DNA of 64,000 bases from Nitrospirota bacterium. GTDB lineage: Bacteria > Nitrospirota_A > Leptospirillia > Leptospirillales > Leptospirillaceae. The translations under genes were made by a program, and so were the position numbers. Of this stretch, positions 53,846-62,532 are shown one piece after another. The notes under the pieces were generated by a model. The model saw nothing but the letters and a program-made list of their open reading frames with translations. It searched no databases and was not told the origin of the DNA. Location of the stretch: positions 62,001 to 126,000 of the forward strand of contig JAKCDE010000001.1 of NCBI GenBank assembly GCA_021838585.1. The letters run 5' to 3'. The stretch's first letter is position 1, and every line of letters begins with the position of its first letter.

Positions 53846-55204
53846 TTAAACTGCCGGTTCAGGAACTCCGACTTCCCATGCTTCAAGATCATAGGCATGG
53901 GTTTTTACGATCCGACAATCCACGATATCTCCCGGACGGCCTTGTCCCGAAAGGATCAGGACCTCTCCATCAATTCCGTCGGGGGCCATTCCCATGATCC
54001 GTCCGGCAAGAACCAGATCCGACTGTTCGGAGAGGCCTTCGATCAATACCGGCAAGGTTTTTCCTTCAAGGATCCGATTCTTCTCCTGGGCGATGGTCGC
54101 GCACAGCGACATCAGATCCTTTCTCCGGCGCATACGGGTCCTGTGGGGGACCTGTCCCGGAAGGTCGTAGGAGGGCGTCCCCTCTTCCCTTGAAAAGGCA
54201 AAAACCCCGACATGGTCGAAGCGGGCCCACTCGGCAAAGCGAAGCAGGGTTTCAAACTCCTTCTCCCCTTCACCGGGGAAGCCCACGATAAAGGTGGTTC
54301 TCAGGACAATTTCCGGAACGGCGTTCCGGATGCGGTCGACCAGCCTTTTCATGAAATCGAGGCTTCCAGGCCTTTTCATAGCCCCCAGGATTCCTTCGTC
54401 GACATGCTGCAGAGGGATGTCGAGATAAGGCAGGATGCTCCGGGATTCCCGGATCGTCCGCAAAAGAGACTCCGTAACCAGCGTCGGATACGCATACAGG
54501 AGGCGAACCCAGGGAACGCCTCCCTCCGTGTCGATCCTTTCGAGGAGAGCGGACAGGCCATCGGTCTGACCCAGGTCATGGCCATACCGTGTCAGGTCCT
54601 GGGCAATAAGGGTGATCTCCTTTACCCCGCGAGAGGAAAGGTGCCGCACCTCGGCCAGGATTTCCTCCGGTGGGCGGCTGACCTGCCCTCCCCGGGCGAG
54701 GGGAATCGAACAGAAGGTGCAAGGATGATCGCAGCCTTCCGAAACCTTGACATAGGCCCTGTGGGGAGGAGTCAAACGCGACTCTGCCAGCGGAAAAGTC
54801 AGACGGGGGCGAACTGAGGGGGCAATCCCACCCACCTCGTCAAGAATTTCGCCGAGCCGTCCCTCATCGAAGGTGGTCAGCGCCAAATCCATTTCGGGAA
54901 TGAGATCCCCCATCTGGTCCCGGTATCGGGAGACCAGGCAACCCGCCCCGACCAGATATTTTGCCTTCCCTTCCTCTTTGTACCGGGAAAGCTCCAGGAT
55001 GGTATCGACCGATTCTTTCCGGGCGTCGGTCACGAAACTGCAGGTGTTCACGAGGAGGATTTCCGCTGCCTCCAGATCGGGCACCACGGTATACCCCCGA
55101 CCGGAAAGATCGCTGATCATGCGTTCGGTATCGGCGGCGTTTTTCGGACACCCGAGGCTGACGATTCCGACCGTCTTTTCCTTCCACTGAATCTTTTTTT
55201 TCAC
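53846..55204 (-). CDS. rimO: Ribosomal protein S12 methylthiotransferase RimO
   Basis: 452-aa radical-SAM enzyme that adds a methylthio group to Asp of ribosomal protein uS12. The N-terminal UPF0004 domain has GIVSLGCPKNAADTE, NTCSFV and GAGC, whose cysteines hold an auxiliary cluster; the radical-SAM motif is CDHPCTFCSIP (CxxxCxxC); a TRAM domain ends the protein. LGCPKN and SIPLARG separate it from MiaB. I chose GTG 55204; TTG 55228 is an alternative. Confidence 0.95.
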   Translation of the reverse strand: MKKKIQWKEKTVGIVSLGCPKNAADTERMISDLSGRGYTVVPDLEAAEILLVNTCSFVTDARKESVDTILELSRYKEEGKAKYLVGAGCLVSRYRDQMGDLIPEMDLALTTFDEGRLGEILDEVGGIAPSVRPRLTFPLAESRLTPPHRAYVKVSEGCDHPCTFCSIPLARGGQVSRPPEEILAEVRHLSSRGVKEITLIAQDLTRYGHDLGQTDGLSALLERIDTEGGVPWVRLLYAYPTLVTESLLRTIRESRSILPYLDIPLQHVDEGILGAMKRPGSLDFMKRLVDRIRNAVPEIVLRTTFIVGFPGEGEKEFETLLRFAEWARFDHVGVFAFSREEGTPSYDLPGQVPHRTRMRRRKDLMSLCATIAQEKNRILEGKTLPVLIEGLSEQSDLVLAGRIMGMAPDGIDGEVLILSGQGRPGDIVDCRIVKTHAYDLEAWEVGVPEPAV

Positions 55205-55327
55205 GTTCCGATCACCCGCAGCAATCAATTTCTCCCGGCTTCCGCATTAGGAAGGGGAAATCCAACATGGTACAATGGGAAGCGAATGTAGCCACTTCCT
55301 GACAATTTTCTCAAGGACCAATAATTT

Positions 55328-55780
55328 ATGAAAAATCTGTTGATCGTGATGGCGATCGTCATCACCATTGCCATCGCCTATTCCATGGGAAAAAAAGAAA
55401 ACGGATCCCAAGTCAATGACCTCAAATCCCAGATGGACAACCTCAAGCTGCAACTGAACGAGCAGGGAAAGAACTTCAGCCAGTCCTACCAGAGACTCCA
55501 TCGCTCCCTGGATCTCCATATGGCGGAAACGAGCATCGAAGCGGCGGTTCACGATACGCTCGACCAGAATTTCGGACAGGCCCGAATCGCCGTTGACTCC
55601 GCAAAAAAGTTTCTCAAGGGAGCCCCGGGAAACCGGATTTCCCCGGCAGAAATTACGTCGCTGTCCCAAACACTCGACCAGGCCTCAGAAAAGCTGAACC
55701 ATCTCGACAAGGATGCCATCAAGGGACTCAACGACGCCGATCAGAAAATCCGGTCCCTCATCCTCAAAAACTCACAATAG
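55328..55780 (+). CDS. Membrane-anchored coiled-coil protein
   Basis: 150 aa: one N-terminal helix (NLLIVMAIVITIAIAYSM) followed by charged heptad-rich helices (VNDLKSQMDNLKLQLNEQGKNF; LSQTLDQASEKLNHLDKDAIKGLNDADQKI), probably outside the cytoplasmic membrane. No family recognised. AAGGA precedes ATG 55328. Transcribed alone between two leftward groups. Confidence 0.65.
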   Translation: MKNLLIVMAIVITIAIAYSMGKKENGSQVNDLKSQMDNLKLQLNEQGKNFSQSYQRLHRSLDLHMAETSIEAAVHDTLDQNFGQARIAVDSAKKFLKGAPGNRISPAEITSLSQTLDQASEKLNHLDKDAIKGLNDADQKIRSLILKNSQ

Positions 55781-55793
55781 GATTTCCTGAAGA

Positions 55794-55961
55794 TTACCGG
55801 GTGCTCTGGATTCTTTTGAAGAATCCCTGATAAGGGATCTCCGGATTGTTCATGACAACGATCTGCACGAGTTCCCACCCTTCCTCACCCAGGAAATTAA
55901 GCTGGTTCTCAATCTGCTCCCGACTGATGGGTGCAACGCGATATTCCCAGATCATTGCCAT
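55794..55961 (-). CDS. DUF4177-like microprotein
   Basis: 55 aa, beginning MAMIWEYRVAPISREQ and ending FFKRIQSTR. The pattern MxWEY.V ... LNFLGEEGWELVQIVV ... FKR matches small DUF4177-like proteins of unknown function. It starts 2 bases after the stop of the basic coiled-coil gene, with AGAGAG as ribosome site, so the two are co-transcribed. Confidence 0.65.
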   Translation of the reverse strand: MAMIWEYRVAPISREQIENQLNFLGEEGWELVQIVVMNNPEIPYQGFFKRIQSTR

Positions 55962-55963
55962 CG

Positions 55964-56167
55964 TCAGCTCTCTTTCGAGGAAGCACCTTCAGCGGGAGGA
56001 GACAGCCGTCGTCTCTTGTTGGCAACCCTCCGGACAATCCGCTTGAGACGCCGGAGCTCTGAGTCAGCCTTCCGGTTCTCGGACGAAACTTCCGATTTCT
56101 TTTTCTGAAGCATTTCCTTTGTAAGAGTCAGCCTTTTTCCCAGCTTTTCAATTTTTGCTTCCGACAT
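55964..56167 (-). CDS. Small basic coiled-coil protein
   Basis: 67 aa, strongly basic and helical (KLGKRLTLTKEMLQKKKSE; ELRRLKRIVRRVANKRRRLS). Such composition suggests RNA or ribosome binding, but no family is recognised. AAAGGA precedes ATG 56167. Lies between rlpA and the DUF4177-like gene at the end of the rpsF-ssb-rpsR run. Confidence 0.6.
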   Translation of the reverse strand: MSEAKIEKLGKRLTLTKEMLQKKKSEVSSENRKADSELRRLKRIVRRVANKRRRLSPPAEGASSKES

Positions 56168-56199
56168 TCTTCATCCTTTTCGATTAATGGTTAAAACGT

Positions 56200-56943
56200 T
56201 TAGTCCACCTCAACGATGAAGGCACTCCCGAGGTTCGCCTTCACCTCCCGGGCAACTGAACGGGCCCTTTGCGGATCCGTAAAATGGCCGACCTGCACGC
56301 GAAAAATCGGCTGACCGCCGAAATGCGCCCGTTGTATTCTTATGTGGTCATATCCTCTCAGCTTTTTTCTGTAGCTCAGAGCCTTGTCGTAGCTCGAAAA
56401 AGAGGCGACCTGAATCGAGTAATGGCTTTCTGGCCCCGTTCCTCGCCCCCCTGGAACCGAGAGAACGGTCAATTTGACCAGACCCGTTCCGGGACCAATG
56501 ATTTCAAGGCGGTTGGCGGCCTCCCAGGAGAGGTCGATGATCCGTCCCGAAACAAAGGGACCCCGATCATTGATTAAAACATCGACCGAGCGGCCATTGG
56601 CCAAATTGGTCACTCTGACGGTCGAGCCCAATGGAAGGGTGCGATGGGCGGCCGTCAAAGCATGTTTACGAAAAATCGATCCGCTTGCCGTTCGTTTTCC
56701 ATAAAATGTTGGGCCATACCAGGAGGCTCGTCCGACCTCCGTCATTCCGACTTTCCCTTCGACAACGGAAAAGTCAGGCTGCCCGAATCGCTCCCTGGAG
56801 ACGACCTCCCCTCCGGAATGGCCCCATGAGACGGGAGCCCCGGAGGGGGATACGCAGGCGGAGAGTGCGAAAAGAGTAGCGATGGCTCCCGTCCCCGTCA
56901 GAAAGGTCGTCCAGCTTCTTTTCCACAAAACGCCCTTTTTCAT
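56200..56943 (-). CDS. rlpA: RlpA-family lipoprotein with SPOR domain
   Basis: 247 aa. Signal and lipobox LFALSAC (Cys30), a double-psi beta-barrel (GRASWYGPTFYGKRTASGSIFRKHALTAAHRTLPLGSTVRVTNLANGRSVDVLINDRGPF, catalytic-type residues present) and a C-terminal SPOR domain (HYSIQVASFSSYDKALSYRKKL) that binds denuded septal glycan. Expected to act at division sites. ATG 56943 has GGAGGGG upstream and lies 170 bases inside the DUF2232 gene. Confidence 0.92.
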   Translation of the reverse strand: MKKGVLWKRSWTTFLTGTGAIATLFALSACVSPSGAPVSWGHSGGEVVSRERFGQPDFSVVEGKVGMTEVGRASWYGPTFYGKRTASGSIFRKHALTAAHRTLPLGSTVRVTNLANGRSVDVLINDRGPFVSGRIIDLSWEAANRLEIIGPGTGLVKLTVLSVPGGRGTGPESHYSIQVASFSSYDKALSYRKKLRGYDHIRIQRAHFGGQPIFRVQVGHFTDPQRARSVAREVKANLGSAFIVEVD

Positions 56944-57961
56944 TCGATCCGTCCCCTCCAGGCGACTTTCCCCTGAGCTGCCGAAAATCTGCCCAGATAT
57001 CGATAATCCCGACAATGCCCAGAATCATGAGGAACATTGGCTGGATCAGGATAAAGACCCCCGATACAAGCCAAAACCATGCCCCCAGACGTCTCTTCCT
57101 TACATAGCTTAACAAAACCCCTGCCCCTTGTCCTACATAAAGAACCCCCAGAACCATGACGAGATTGGTTCCTAGTACCCGGATTTCGAAAGAGGGTATC
57201 AGGAGCAGTGCCATGGACGCGATCAAGGCAAAAATGACGGGATCGGGAAGAACCCACCGATCGATTCCTAGAACTCCCAAAGAAAGATTCCGGCTTTCAA
57301 GAATTCCGACTGTCGTGGCCCATACAGTCACGGCTGTCAGGAGTGCGAGACTCGACAAGACACCGGGAAGAAGGGCAATGAAGGCTCGGTATATGAGGGG
57401 TTCGAGGCCCAAAACCCGGGCCTGATCCGAGGGGGTCAGGGTTGTTTGGGAATTCTTTATGGCCGCATTCATCACGACATCGAGTGCCCCGTGAATCGTC
57501 TGGGCGAACCCGGTCCAGATCTGTCCATGGGTTTTCATGTACAAGAAAAGACCGATTCCCCCGAGGAAAAAAAGGATCTGGAAGGAGGTCGAGAAAAGCA
57601 TCGGAAGGATACGCACCTGTCGACGCAACAGTTCTGCTGTCAGGAGAGCCGGAAGGCCACACCATCCGACATAGATCAGAACCTGAAGGCCCGGCATGGG
57701 ATTATGAAGAAGCGATCCCAATAGAAAGATCAGCCCTCCTGACGTGATCATGGCGCCAGTGCCCAGAAGCTGGGCCGGGAACTGAATCTGGGCCAGCACG
57801 AGAGGAACACCGGAAAACATGGCGACAAGAATGCCGACCCGGGGAAGGGCTAGCAGGGAGAGATAGAGTGCCGTTGAAAAAGACACCGTCGACAGGAAAA
57901 CTCCGACGGGAAAGGGAGTGTTCAGCTCAGCTTTCCTCGGCAAAGGCAAGAAATGCAACAT
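56774..57961 (-). CDS. DUF2232 (YybS-like) membrane protein with long overlapping tail
   Basis: 395 aa with about eight helices (for example VGVFLSTVSFSTALYLSLLAL; FALIASMALLLIPSF; WFWLVSGVFILIQPMFLMILGIVGIIDIWADFRQL). Family members often lie next to rpsR, as here; function unknown. The membrane part ends near residue 330; the last 65 residues are Arg/Gly-rich and coded in the DNA that also codes the RlpA signal peptide in another frame. The start is uncertain: ATG 57961 overlaps rpsR by 35 bases. Confidence 0.7.
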   Translation of the reverse strand: MLHFLPLPRKAELNTPFPVGVFLSTVSFSTALYLSLLALPRVGILVAMFSGVPLVLAQIQFPAQLLGTGAMITSGGLIFLLGSLLHNPMPGLQVLIYVGWCGLPALLTAELLRRQVRILPMLFSTSFQILFFLGGIGLFLYMKTHGQIWTGFAQTIHGALDVVMNAAIKNSQTTLTPSDQARVLGLEPLIYRAFIALLPGVLSSLALLTAVTVWATTVGILESRNLSLGVLGIDRWVLPDPVIFALIASMALLLIPSFEIRVLGTNLVMVLGVLYVGQGAGVLLSYVRKRRLGAWFWLVSGVFILIQPMFLMILGIVGIIDIWADFRQLRGKSPGGDGSNEKGRFVEKKLDDLSDGDGSHRYSFRTLRLRIPLRGSRLMGPFRRGGRLQGAIRAA

Positions 57962-58157
57962 TTCTGGCCTGCTTGATCGCCTTAGAGACCGCCCTCTGAT
58001 GATGGGAGCAGGTTCCAGTCAGTCTTCGGGGAAGAATTTTTCCCCTCTCGGTCAGGTAGGAGTGGAGCGTGACCTGATCCTTGAAGTCGATAAGAAGATC
58101 TTCTGTGCAAAAACGGCATACTTTCTTTCTCTGGAAAGAGCGAGCCTGACCTGCCAT
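57927..58157 (-). CDS. rpsR: Small-subunit ribosomal protein bS18
   Basis: 76 aa. RKKVCRFCTEDLLIDFKDQVTLHSYLTERGKILPRRLTGTCSHHQRAVSKAIKQAR is the family core, with Cys residues (CRFC ... C) of the zinc-binding form. I chose ATG 58157, 8 bases after AAAGGA; ATG 58175 is less well placed. Part of rpsF-ssb-rpsR, the usual order. Confidence 0.96.
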   Translation of the reverse strand: MAGQARSFQRKKVCRFCTEDLLIDFKDQVTLHSYLTERGKILPRRLTGTCSHHQRAVSKAIKQARNVAFLAFAEES

Positions 58158-58214
58158 GCGTGTATTTCCTTTCATTTGAGCTGAATGCTGTTAATATTCT
58201 TCATGATAATCACA

Positions 58215-58643
58215 TTAAAAAGGGATGTCTGATTCTCCCTGTCCCATGAGCAGATCCGCACCAGGATCCGGATAGGATTCCTGACGGTGTGTCATATCGG
58301 AGCCGGAGCCCGATGAACGCTTGGGCGGGCCCACAAAGGTCAAAGTCTGGATGATGACCTCGATCTTCGAACGCTTCTGACCTTCCTGTTCCCAACGGTT
58401 TTGCTGAAGACGGCCTTCGATCAGAATCGGCATTCCCTTCCCAAGATATTCCTTGGCAAAATCAGCCTGTTTTCCGAAGGCAACACAATCGATGAAGCTG
58501 ACATCTTCTTTTTCATCGTTTCCCCTCACGCGATTGTTGATCGCGAGAGTGAAGGTTCCAACGGACATTCCTCCCCCTGTGACCCGCATTTCTGGGTCCC
58601 TGGTCAGATTGCCCATAAGAATCACCTTGTTATAACTGCTCAA
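58215..58643 (-). CDS. ssb: Single-stranded DNA-binding protein
   Basis: 142 aa with one OB fold: YNKVILMGNLTRDPEMR, FTLAINNR, YLGKGMPILIEGRLQQNRWE. A short linker leads to the acidic C-terminal tip ESDIPF that recruits partner enzymes. The start is TTG 58643 overlapping the rpsF stop (TTGA), so production is tied to rpsF. Confidence 0.96.
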   Translation of the reverse strand: MSSYNKVILMGNLTRDPEMRVTGGGMSVGTFTLAINNRVRGNDEKEDVSFIDCVAFGKQADFAKEYLGKGMPILIEGRLQQNRWEQEGQKRSKIEVIIQTLTFVGPPKRSSGSGSDMTHRQESYPDPGADLLMGQGESDIPF

Positions 58644-59023
58644 ATGGCCGCTCCTTCAACCGATACCGCACCCTCGGTCGTGGATTCCGCCCCGGCAGGA
58701 TGTTCGGCATGTCCTTCGGTGGGGGGAACAACGAGTTTTTTCCTTTTTAAAATCATTGACTTAAGCACCCTCTCATCGAGACGGGCATTGCGCTCGAGCT
58801 CGAGCTCGTCCGAGGCATTGGGAAGTTCGATATAAAGAATAACATATTCGGCTTTCCGTTCCTTTTTCAGCTCATAAGCCAGCTTTTTCTTGCCAAGCCG
58901 CTGGGTGGCATGGACGGTTCCGTTTTTGTCCCCGACGATTTTCTCAAACTTTCCGACCACCGCAGCGGACTCTTCGTCGGAAAGGGTTGGCTTCAACAAC
59001 AGGACGCATTCATAAAAATTCAT
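58640..59023 (-). CDS. rpsF: Small-subunit ribosomal protein bS6
   Basis: 127 aa. MNFYECVLLLKPTLSDEESAAVVGKFEKIV, then RLGKKKLAYELKKERKAEYVILYIELP and VLKSMILKRKK match the family. The tail after residue 100 is Ala/Glu-rich. GAGAGG precedes ATG 59023. Confidence 0.95.
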   Translation of the reverse strand: MNFYECVLLLKPTLSDEESAAVVGKFEKIVGDKNGTVHATQRLGKKKLAYELKKERKAEYVILYIELPNASDELELERNARLDERVLKSMILKRKKLVVPPTEGHAEHPAGAESTTEGAVSVEGAAI

Positions 59024-59045
59024 TGGAATTCACCTCTCGATTGAT

Positions 59046-60140
59046 CTAGACATGAAAACGGAAATAGACCACATCTCCGTCCTGAATGATGTACTCCTTG
59101 CCCTCAAGGCGCAGAAGTCCCTTCTCTTTGACGATTTTTTCAGAACCGAGCCGATCAAGATCCTCATACCTCATCACCTCGGCCCGAATGAACCCGCGCT
59201 CGATATCCGAATGGATTTCCGAAGCGGCTCTGGGAGCTGTCGTTCCTTTCAGAACTGGCCAGGCCCGAACTTCCATCTCCCCGGCGGTCAGGAAGGTCAC
59301 CAGGCCCAAAGACCGGTATCCTTCGAAGGCCAACCGGTCCAGCCCTGAACTTTCCAGACCCAATCCTTCGAGAAAGGCTGCTCTTTCCTGGGGCGGCAGT
59401 TCTGCAATTTCGGCTTCCCATTTTGCACAAATAGGAATCAGGGAGGCACCCCTTCCTGCAATCGCCTTTTCAAGCATTTTGACCCTTTCCGAAGGATGCT
59501 GGAATTCTCCTTCGGAAACATTCGCGACATACAAGGCAGGTTTGTCTGTCAGGAGGCCCAAGCTTCGCCGAAAGATCTCCAACGATGGCTCCGAAGGAGT
59601 TTCCCGCCCAGGACGCCCTTCCTCAAGGCCTTTCAGGATCGTCGTGAAAAGGGCTCTCTGGGCTTCGGAATCCTTTCCTTCCGACTTCCACTGCTTTTCC
59701 AGCTTCGGCAACCGGAGCGTTAGAGAAGACAAGTCCGCCAGGAGGAGTTCCGTTTCGATGACTTCGAGATCCGAGACTGGATTGATTTCACCATGGACAT
59801 GTGTGATCTCTCCGTCCTGAAACCCTCGGAGAACATGGACGATGAGGTCCACGGACCGTATGTGCCCCAGAAACTGGTTGCCTAAGCCTTCTCCCTGACT
59901 CGCACCTTTGACGAGTCCGGCGATATCGACAAATTCCACCGTAGCTGGCGTCACCTTCTTCGGACTGTACAGTTCCGCCAGGCGGTCAAGCCTTTTGTCG
60001 GGCACAGGAACGATCCCGGAATGCGGATCGATCGTACAAAAAGGATAATTGGCAACCGGGACGGATGCCGCCGTCAACGCATTGAAAAGCGTCGACTTTC
60101 CGACATTCGGAAGCCCCACTATGCCGCAGGAAAGCCCCAC
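59046..60140 (-). CDS. ychF: Redox-regulated ATPase/GTPase YchF
   Basis: 364 aa, standard for this ribosome-associated OBG-family protein. GIVGLPNVGKSTLFNALTAA (P-loop), DIAGLVKGASQGEGLGNQFLGHIRSVD, a coiled-coil middle and a C-terminal TGS-like end (EGKEYIIQDGDVVYFRFHV). Lies 13 bases before pth in transcription terms; ychF beside pth is a common pairing. Confidence 0.97.
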   Translation of the reverse strand: MGLSCGIVGLPNVGKSTLFNALTAASVPVANYPFCTIDPHSGIVPVPDKRLDRLAELYSPKKVTPATVEFVDIAGLVKGASQGEGLGNQFLGHIRSVDLIVHVLRGFQDGEITHVHGEINPVSDLEVIETELLLADLSSLTLRLPKLEKQWKSEGKDSEAQRALFTTILKGLEEGRPGRETPSEPSLEIFRRSLGLLTDKPALYVANVSEGEFQHPSERVKMLEKAIAGRGASLIPICAKWEAEIAELPPQERAAFLEGLGLESSGLDRLAFEGYRSLGLVTFLTAGEMEVRAWPVLKGTTAPRAASEIHSDIERGFIRAEVMRYEDLDRLGSEKIVKEKGLLRLEGKEYIIQDGDVVYFRFHV

Positions 60141-60153
60141 AGAATCCCCTTCT

Positions 60154-60699
60154 TCAATTCCCGTCTCTGGACATCAGCCATTTTTCGGTCAATGCCAAAG
60201 CATTCTCGAATAAAAATGGAAGCCGTTCTCTTTCTTCTTTAGAAAACGGGGAAAGGACATATCCGCTGATATCCGCCCCCACATAGGGGGGTCTTCCAAT
60301 CCCGACCTTGATTCGGGAGATTTCCTTAGAAGCGGCCGAGCTCAGAATCGATTCGACACCACGCTGCCCCCCGGCTCCACCTTTTTCACGAAAACGAACC
60401 ATTCCGAAAGGGGTGTCAAGGTCATCGTGGAGCAACAACCACCGGGAGAAGTCTCCGGCCCCCTTCATCCGAAGCCAGGGAACCACTTTCCCGCTCAGAT
60501 TCATGAAGGTCATCGGAAATACGAGCAGGAGGCGACGGTCTCGCCACAAACCCTCTCCAAATTGAAAGTCAGCCTGTTTTTTGTCCAAAGGAATGGCATA
60601 TTTTTCAGACAAAAAATCAAGAAGCCTCTTTCCGGCATTGTGACGGGTTCCCGAATACTCCGGCCCAGGGTTTCCAAGCCCGATGATCACCAAAGGCAA
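60154..60699 (-). CDS. pth: Peptidyl-tRNA hydrolase
   Basis: 181-aa enzyme recycling peptidyl-tRNAs. IIGLGNPGPEYSGTRHNAGKRLLDFL holds the catalytic His; FMNLSGKVV and LLHDDLDTPFGMVRFREKGGAGGQRGVESIL follow in the usual order. Between rplY and ychF. Confidence 0.97.
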   Translation of the reverse strand: MPLVIIGLGNPGPEYSGTRHNAGKRLLDFLSEKYAIPLDKKQADFQFGEGLWRDRRLLLVFPMTFMNLSGKVVPWLRMKGAGDFSRWLLLHDDLDTPFGMVRFREKGGAGGQRGVESILSSAASKEISRIKVGIGRPPYVGADISGYVLSPFSKEERERLPFLFENALALTEKWLMSRDGN

Positions 60700-60749
60700 G
60701 AAACCACCTCCACACCCTGATCAAGCCAGTGATGAAAAGAGTCGTCGGA

Positions 60750-61325
60750 TCAGGCTTCGGCCTTCGGCGGAATGACATGCACGGCCACGGAATTTCCGTC
60801 ATCAAGGACTGTGACCCCAGGAGGAAGCGAAATTTCCCTCACATGAAGGGTCTGATTGATATCGAGCCCCGAAACGTCCACCTTGATATGGTCCGGCATC
60901 TGGAACGAGAGACATTCGATATGGAGTTCCCTCATCACAAAATCCAGGATCCCGCCTTTTTTAACCCCGGCGGGCGTATCGCCGATCACTTCAAGAGGAA
61001 CCTTGTTCCGCACCCTCGCCTTTTCTGAAACTTCATAAAAGTCCAGATGGAGAATCGTTCCGGTAATCGGATCCCTTTGGATATCCCGGACGAGAGTCAA
61101 GGCCTTATGAACCTCTGGGCCTCCGTGTATTTCGAGATCAAACAGGGCATTCTTTCCAGCATGGGTGTGCAAGGCCTTCTCCACATCCTTCAGGGAAGCC
61201 GAAAGAGCCCGTGATTTCCCGCCCCCGTAAACAACCGCCGGGATATGACCGGATCGCCTGAGTGACCGTGCCACACCTTTTCCGTTTTTTTCTCTGAGAG
61301 ACACTTTCAACTTGCTGTGATCCAC
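60750..61325 (-). CDS. rplY: Large-subunit ribosomal protein bL25 (CTC type)
   Basis: 191 aa: the L25 5S-rRNA-binding domain (LKVSLREKNGKGVARSLRRSGHIPAVVYGGG) plus the C-terminal CTC extension (VPLEVIGDTPAGVKKGGILDFVMRELHIECLSFQMPDHIKVDVSGL). The start is GTG 61325 with AGGAGG 5 bases upstream. Between prs and pth, a frequent order. Confidence 0.96.
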   Translation of the reverse strand: MDHSKLKVSLREKNGKGVARSLRRSGHIPAVVYGGGKSRALSASLKDVEKALHTHAGKNALFDLEIHGGPEVHKALTLVRDIQRDPITGTILHLDFYEVSEKARVRNKVPLEVIGDTPAGVKKGGILDFVMRELHIECLSFQMPDHIKVDVSGLDINQTLHVREISLPPGVTVLDDGNSVAVHVIPPKAEA

Positions 61326-61376
61326 ACCGACCTCCTTTTTACTCTCCGGAGTTTTTATCAGAAACCCCTGAAAATC

Positions 61377-62315
61377 TCAGATAAACAATGAACTGACAGA
61401 ATCGTCTTCGTGAATCCTCCGAATCGCCTCTCCTAGCAGAGGTGCGATGGAATAGACTCGAAGTTTGCGGCAGACCTCGTCCTTCCCACCCATGGGAATG
61501 GAGTTTGTCACAATCACCTCATCGATCACCGACTTGTTCAATCGCTCGAGGGCCATTCCGGACAAAACCGGATGCGTGGCAACAGCCACAACCCTTTTGG
61601 CCCCGGCATCCATGGCGGCCTGGGCTCCTTGCGTAATAGTCCCCGCCGTATCGATCATGTCGTCGAGGATGACTGCAGTCTTTCCTGAAACATCCCCGAT
61701 GATGTTCATGACCTGGGACTGATTTGGCCCTTCCCGTCTCTTGTCGATGATGGCAAGGGGAGCCTGAAGTCTTTTGGCGAAGACGCGCGTTCTTTCGACC
61801 CCACCCGCATCCGGGGAGAGGAGGACCAGATTTTGCCCGGATATTTTTTTAAGCGGCTCAATCAGGACAGGGGTTCCATGAAGATGGTCCACCGGAATAT
61901 TGAAAAATCCCTGGAGCTGGCCCGTATGAAGGTCCAACGTCAGGATCCGGGACGCTCCCGCCGTCGTGATCAGATCCGCAACAAGCTTGGCCGTTATCGG
62001 AACCCTCGGTTGATCCTTTCTGTCCTGGCGCGCATAGGCATAATAGGGGATCACCGCGGTAATCCGCTGGGCAGAAGCCCTTTTCACCGCGTCAATCATG
62101 ACGAGAAGCTCCATCAGATGTGTATTGACGGGATGTGAAAGGGACTGGATCAGAAAAACATCATTTCCCCGAACATTCTCATCGATCCTGACACGGACTT
62201 CTCCGTCGGAAAACGCCCCGATGGTCGATGCCCCGAGCGAAACCTTAAGGTAAGACACAATTTCCTGGGCCAGCGAAATGTTGGCGTTCCCAGAAAATAT
62301 CTTTATCTCCCTCAC
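61377..62315 (-). CDS. prs: Ribose-phosphate pyrophosphokinase
   Basis: 312-aa enzyme making PRPP from ribose 5-phosphate and ATP for nucleotides, His and Trp. FSGNANISLAQEIVSYL, DGEVRVRIDENVRGNDVFLIQS, YARQDRK and the PRPP loop VILDDMIDTAGTI are all present. Start GTG 62315 with AGGAGG at long spacing (12). Transcribed after tRNA-Gln and ispE. Confidence 0.97.
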   Translation of the reverse strand: MREIKIFSGNANISLAQEIVSYLKVSLGASTIGAFSDGEVRVRIDENVRGNDVFLIQSLSHPVNTHLMELLVMIDAVKRASAQRITAVIPYYAYARQDRKDQPRVPITAKLVADLITTAGASRILTLDLHTGQLQGFFNIPVDHLHGTPVLIEPLKKISGQNLVLLSPDAGGVERTRVFAKRLQAPLAIIDKRREGPNQSQVMNIIGDVSGKTAVILDDMIDTAGTITQGAQAAMDAGAKRVVAVATHPVLSGMALERLNKSVIDEVIVTNSIPMGGKDEVCRKLRVYSIAPLLGEAIRRIHEDDSVSSLFI

Positions 62316-62412
62316 GACCGTATCGATCCTCCTGAGTAAGAACCCTTCAATTTTCGCAAGAAGACCCCACGTCCTCCGAATTGGAAAACATGGCTGCCCC
62401 TATAAGGCGAAC

Positions 62413-62487
62413 TGGCTGGGGCGCCAGGATTCGAACCTGGGAATGCGAGATCCAAAATCTCGTGACTTGCCGCTTGTCGACGCCCCA
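62413..62487 (-). tRNA. tRNA-Gln (anticodon TTG), CCA encoded
   Basis: Minus strand: acceptor TGGGGCG/CGCCCCA, D arm GCGGCAAGTC type, anticodon stem CGAGA/TCTCG around TTTTGGA (anticodon TTG), T arm CCAGG/CCTGG with GTTCGAA, discriminator G, then CCA in DNA. Lies between ispE and prs, as in many bacteria. Confidence 0.96.
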
Positions 62488-62532
62488 AGGAGTCCGAGTA
62501 AATGACACAAAAAAGCTCTCCCTCCTGAAAAC

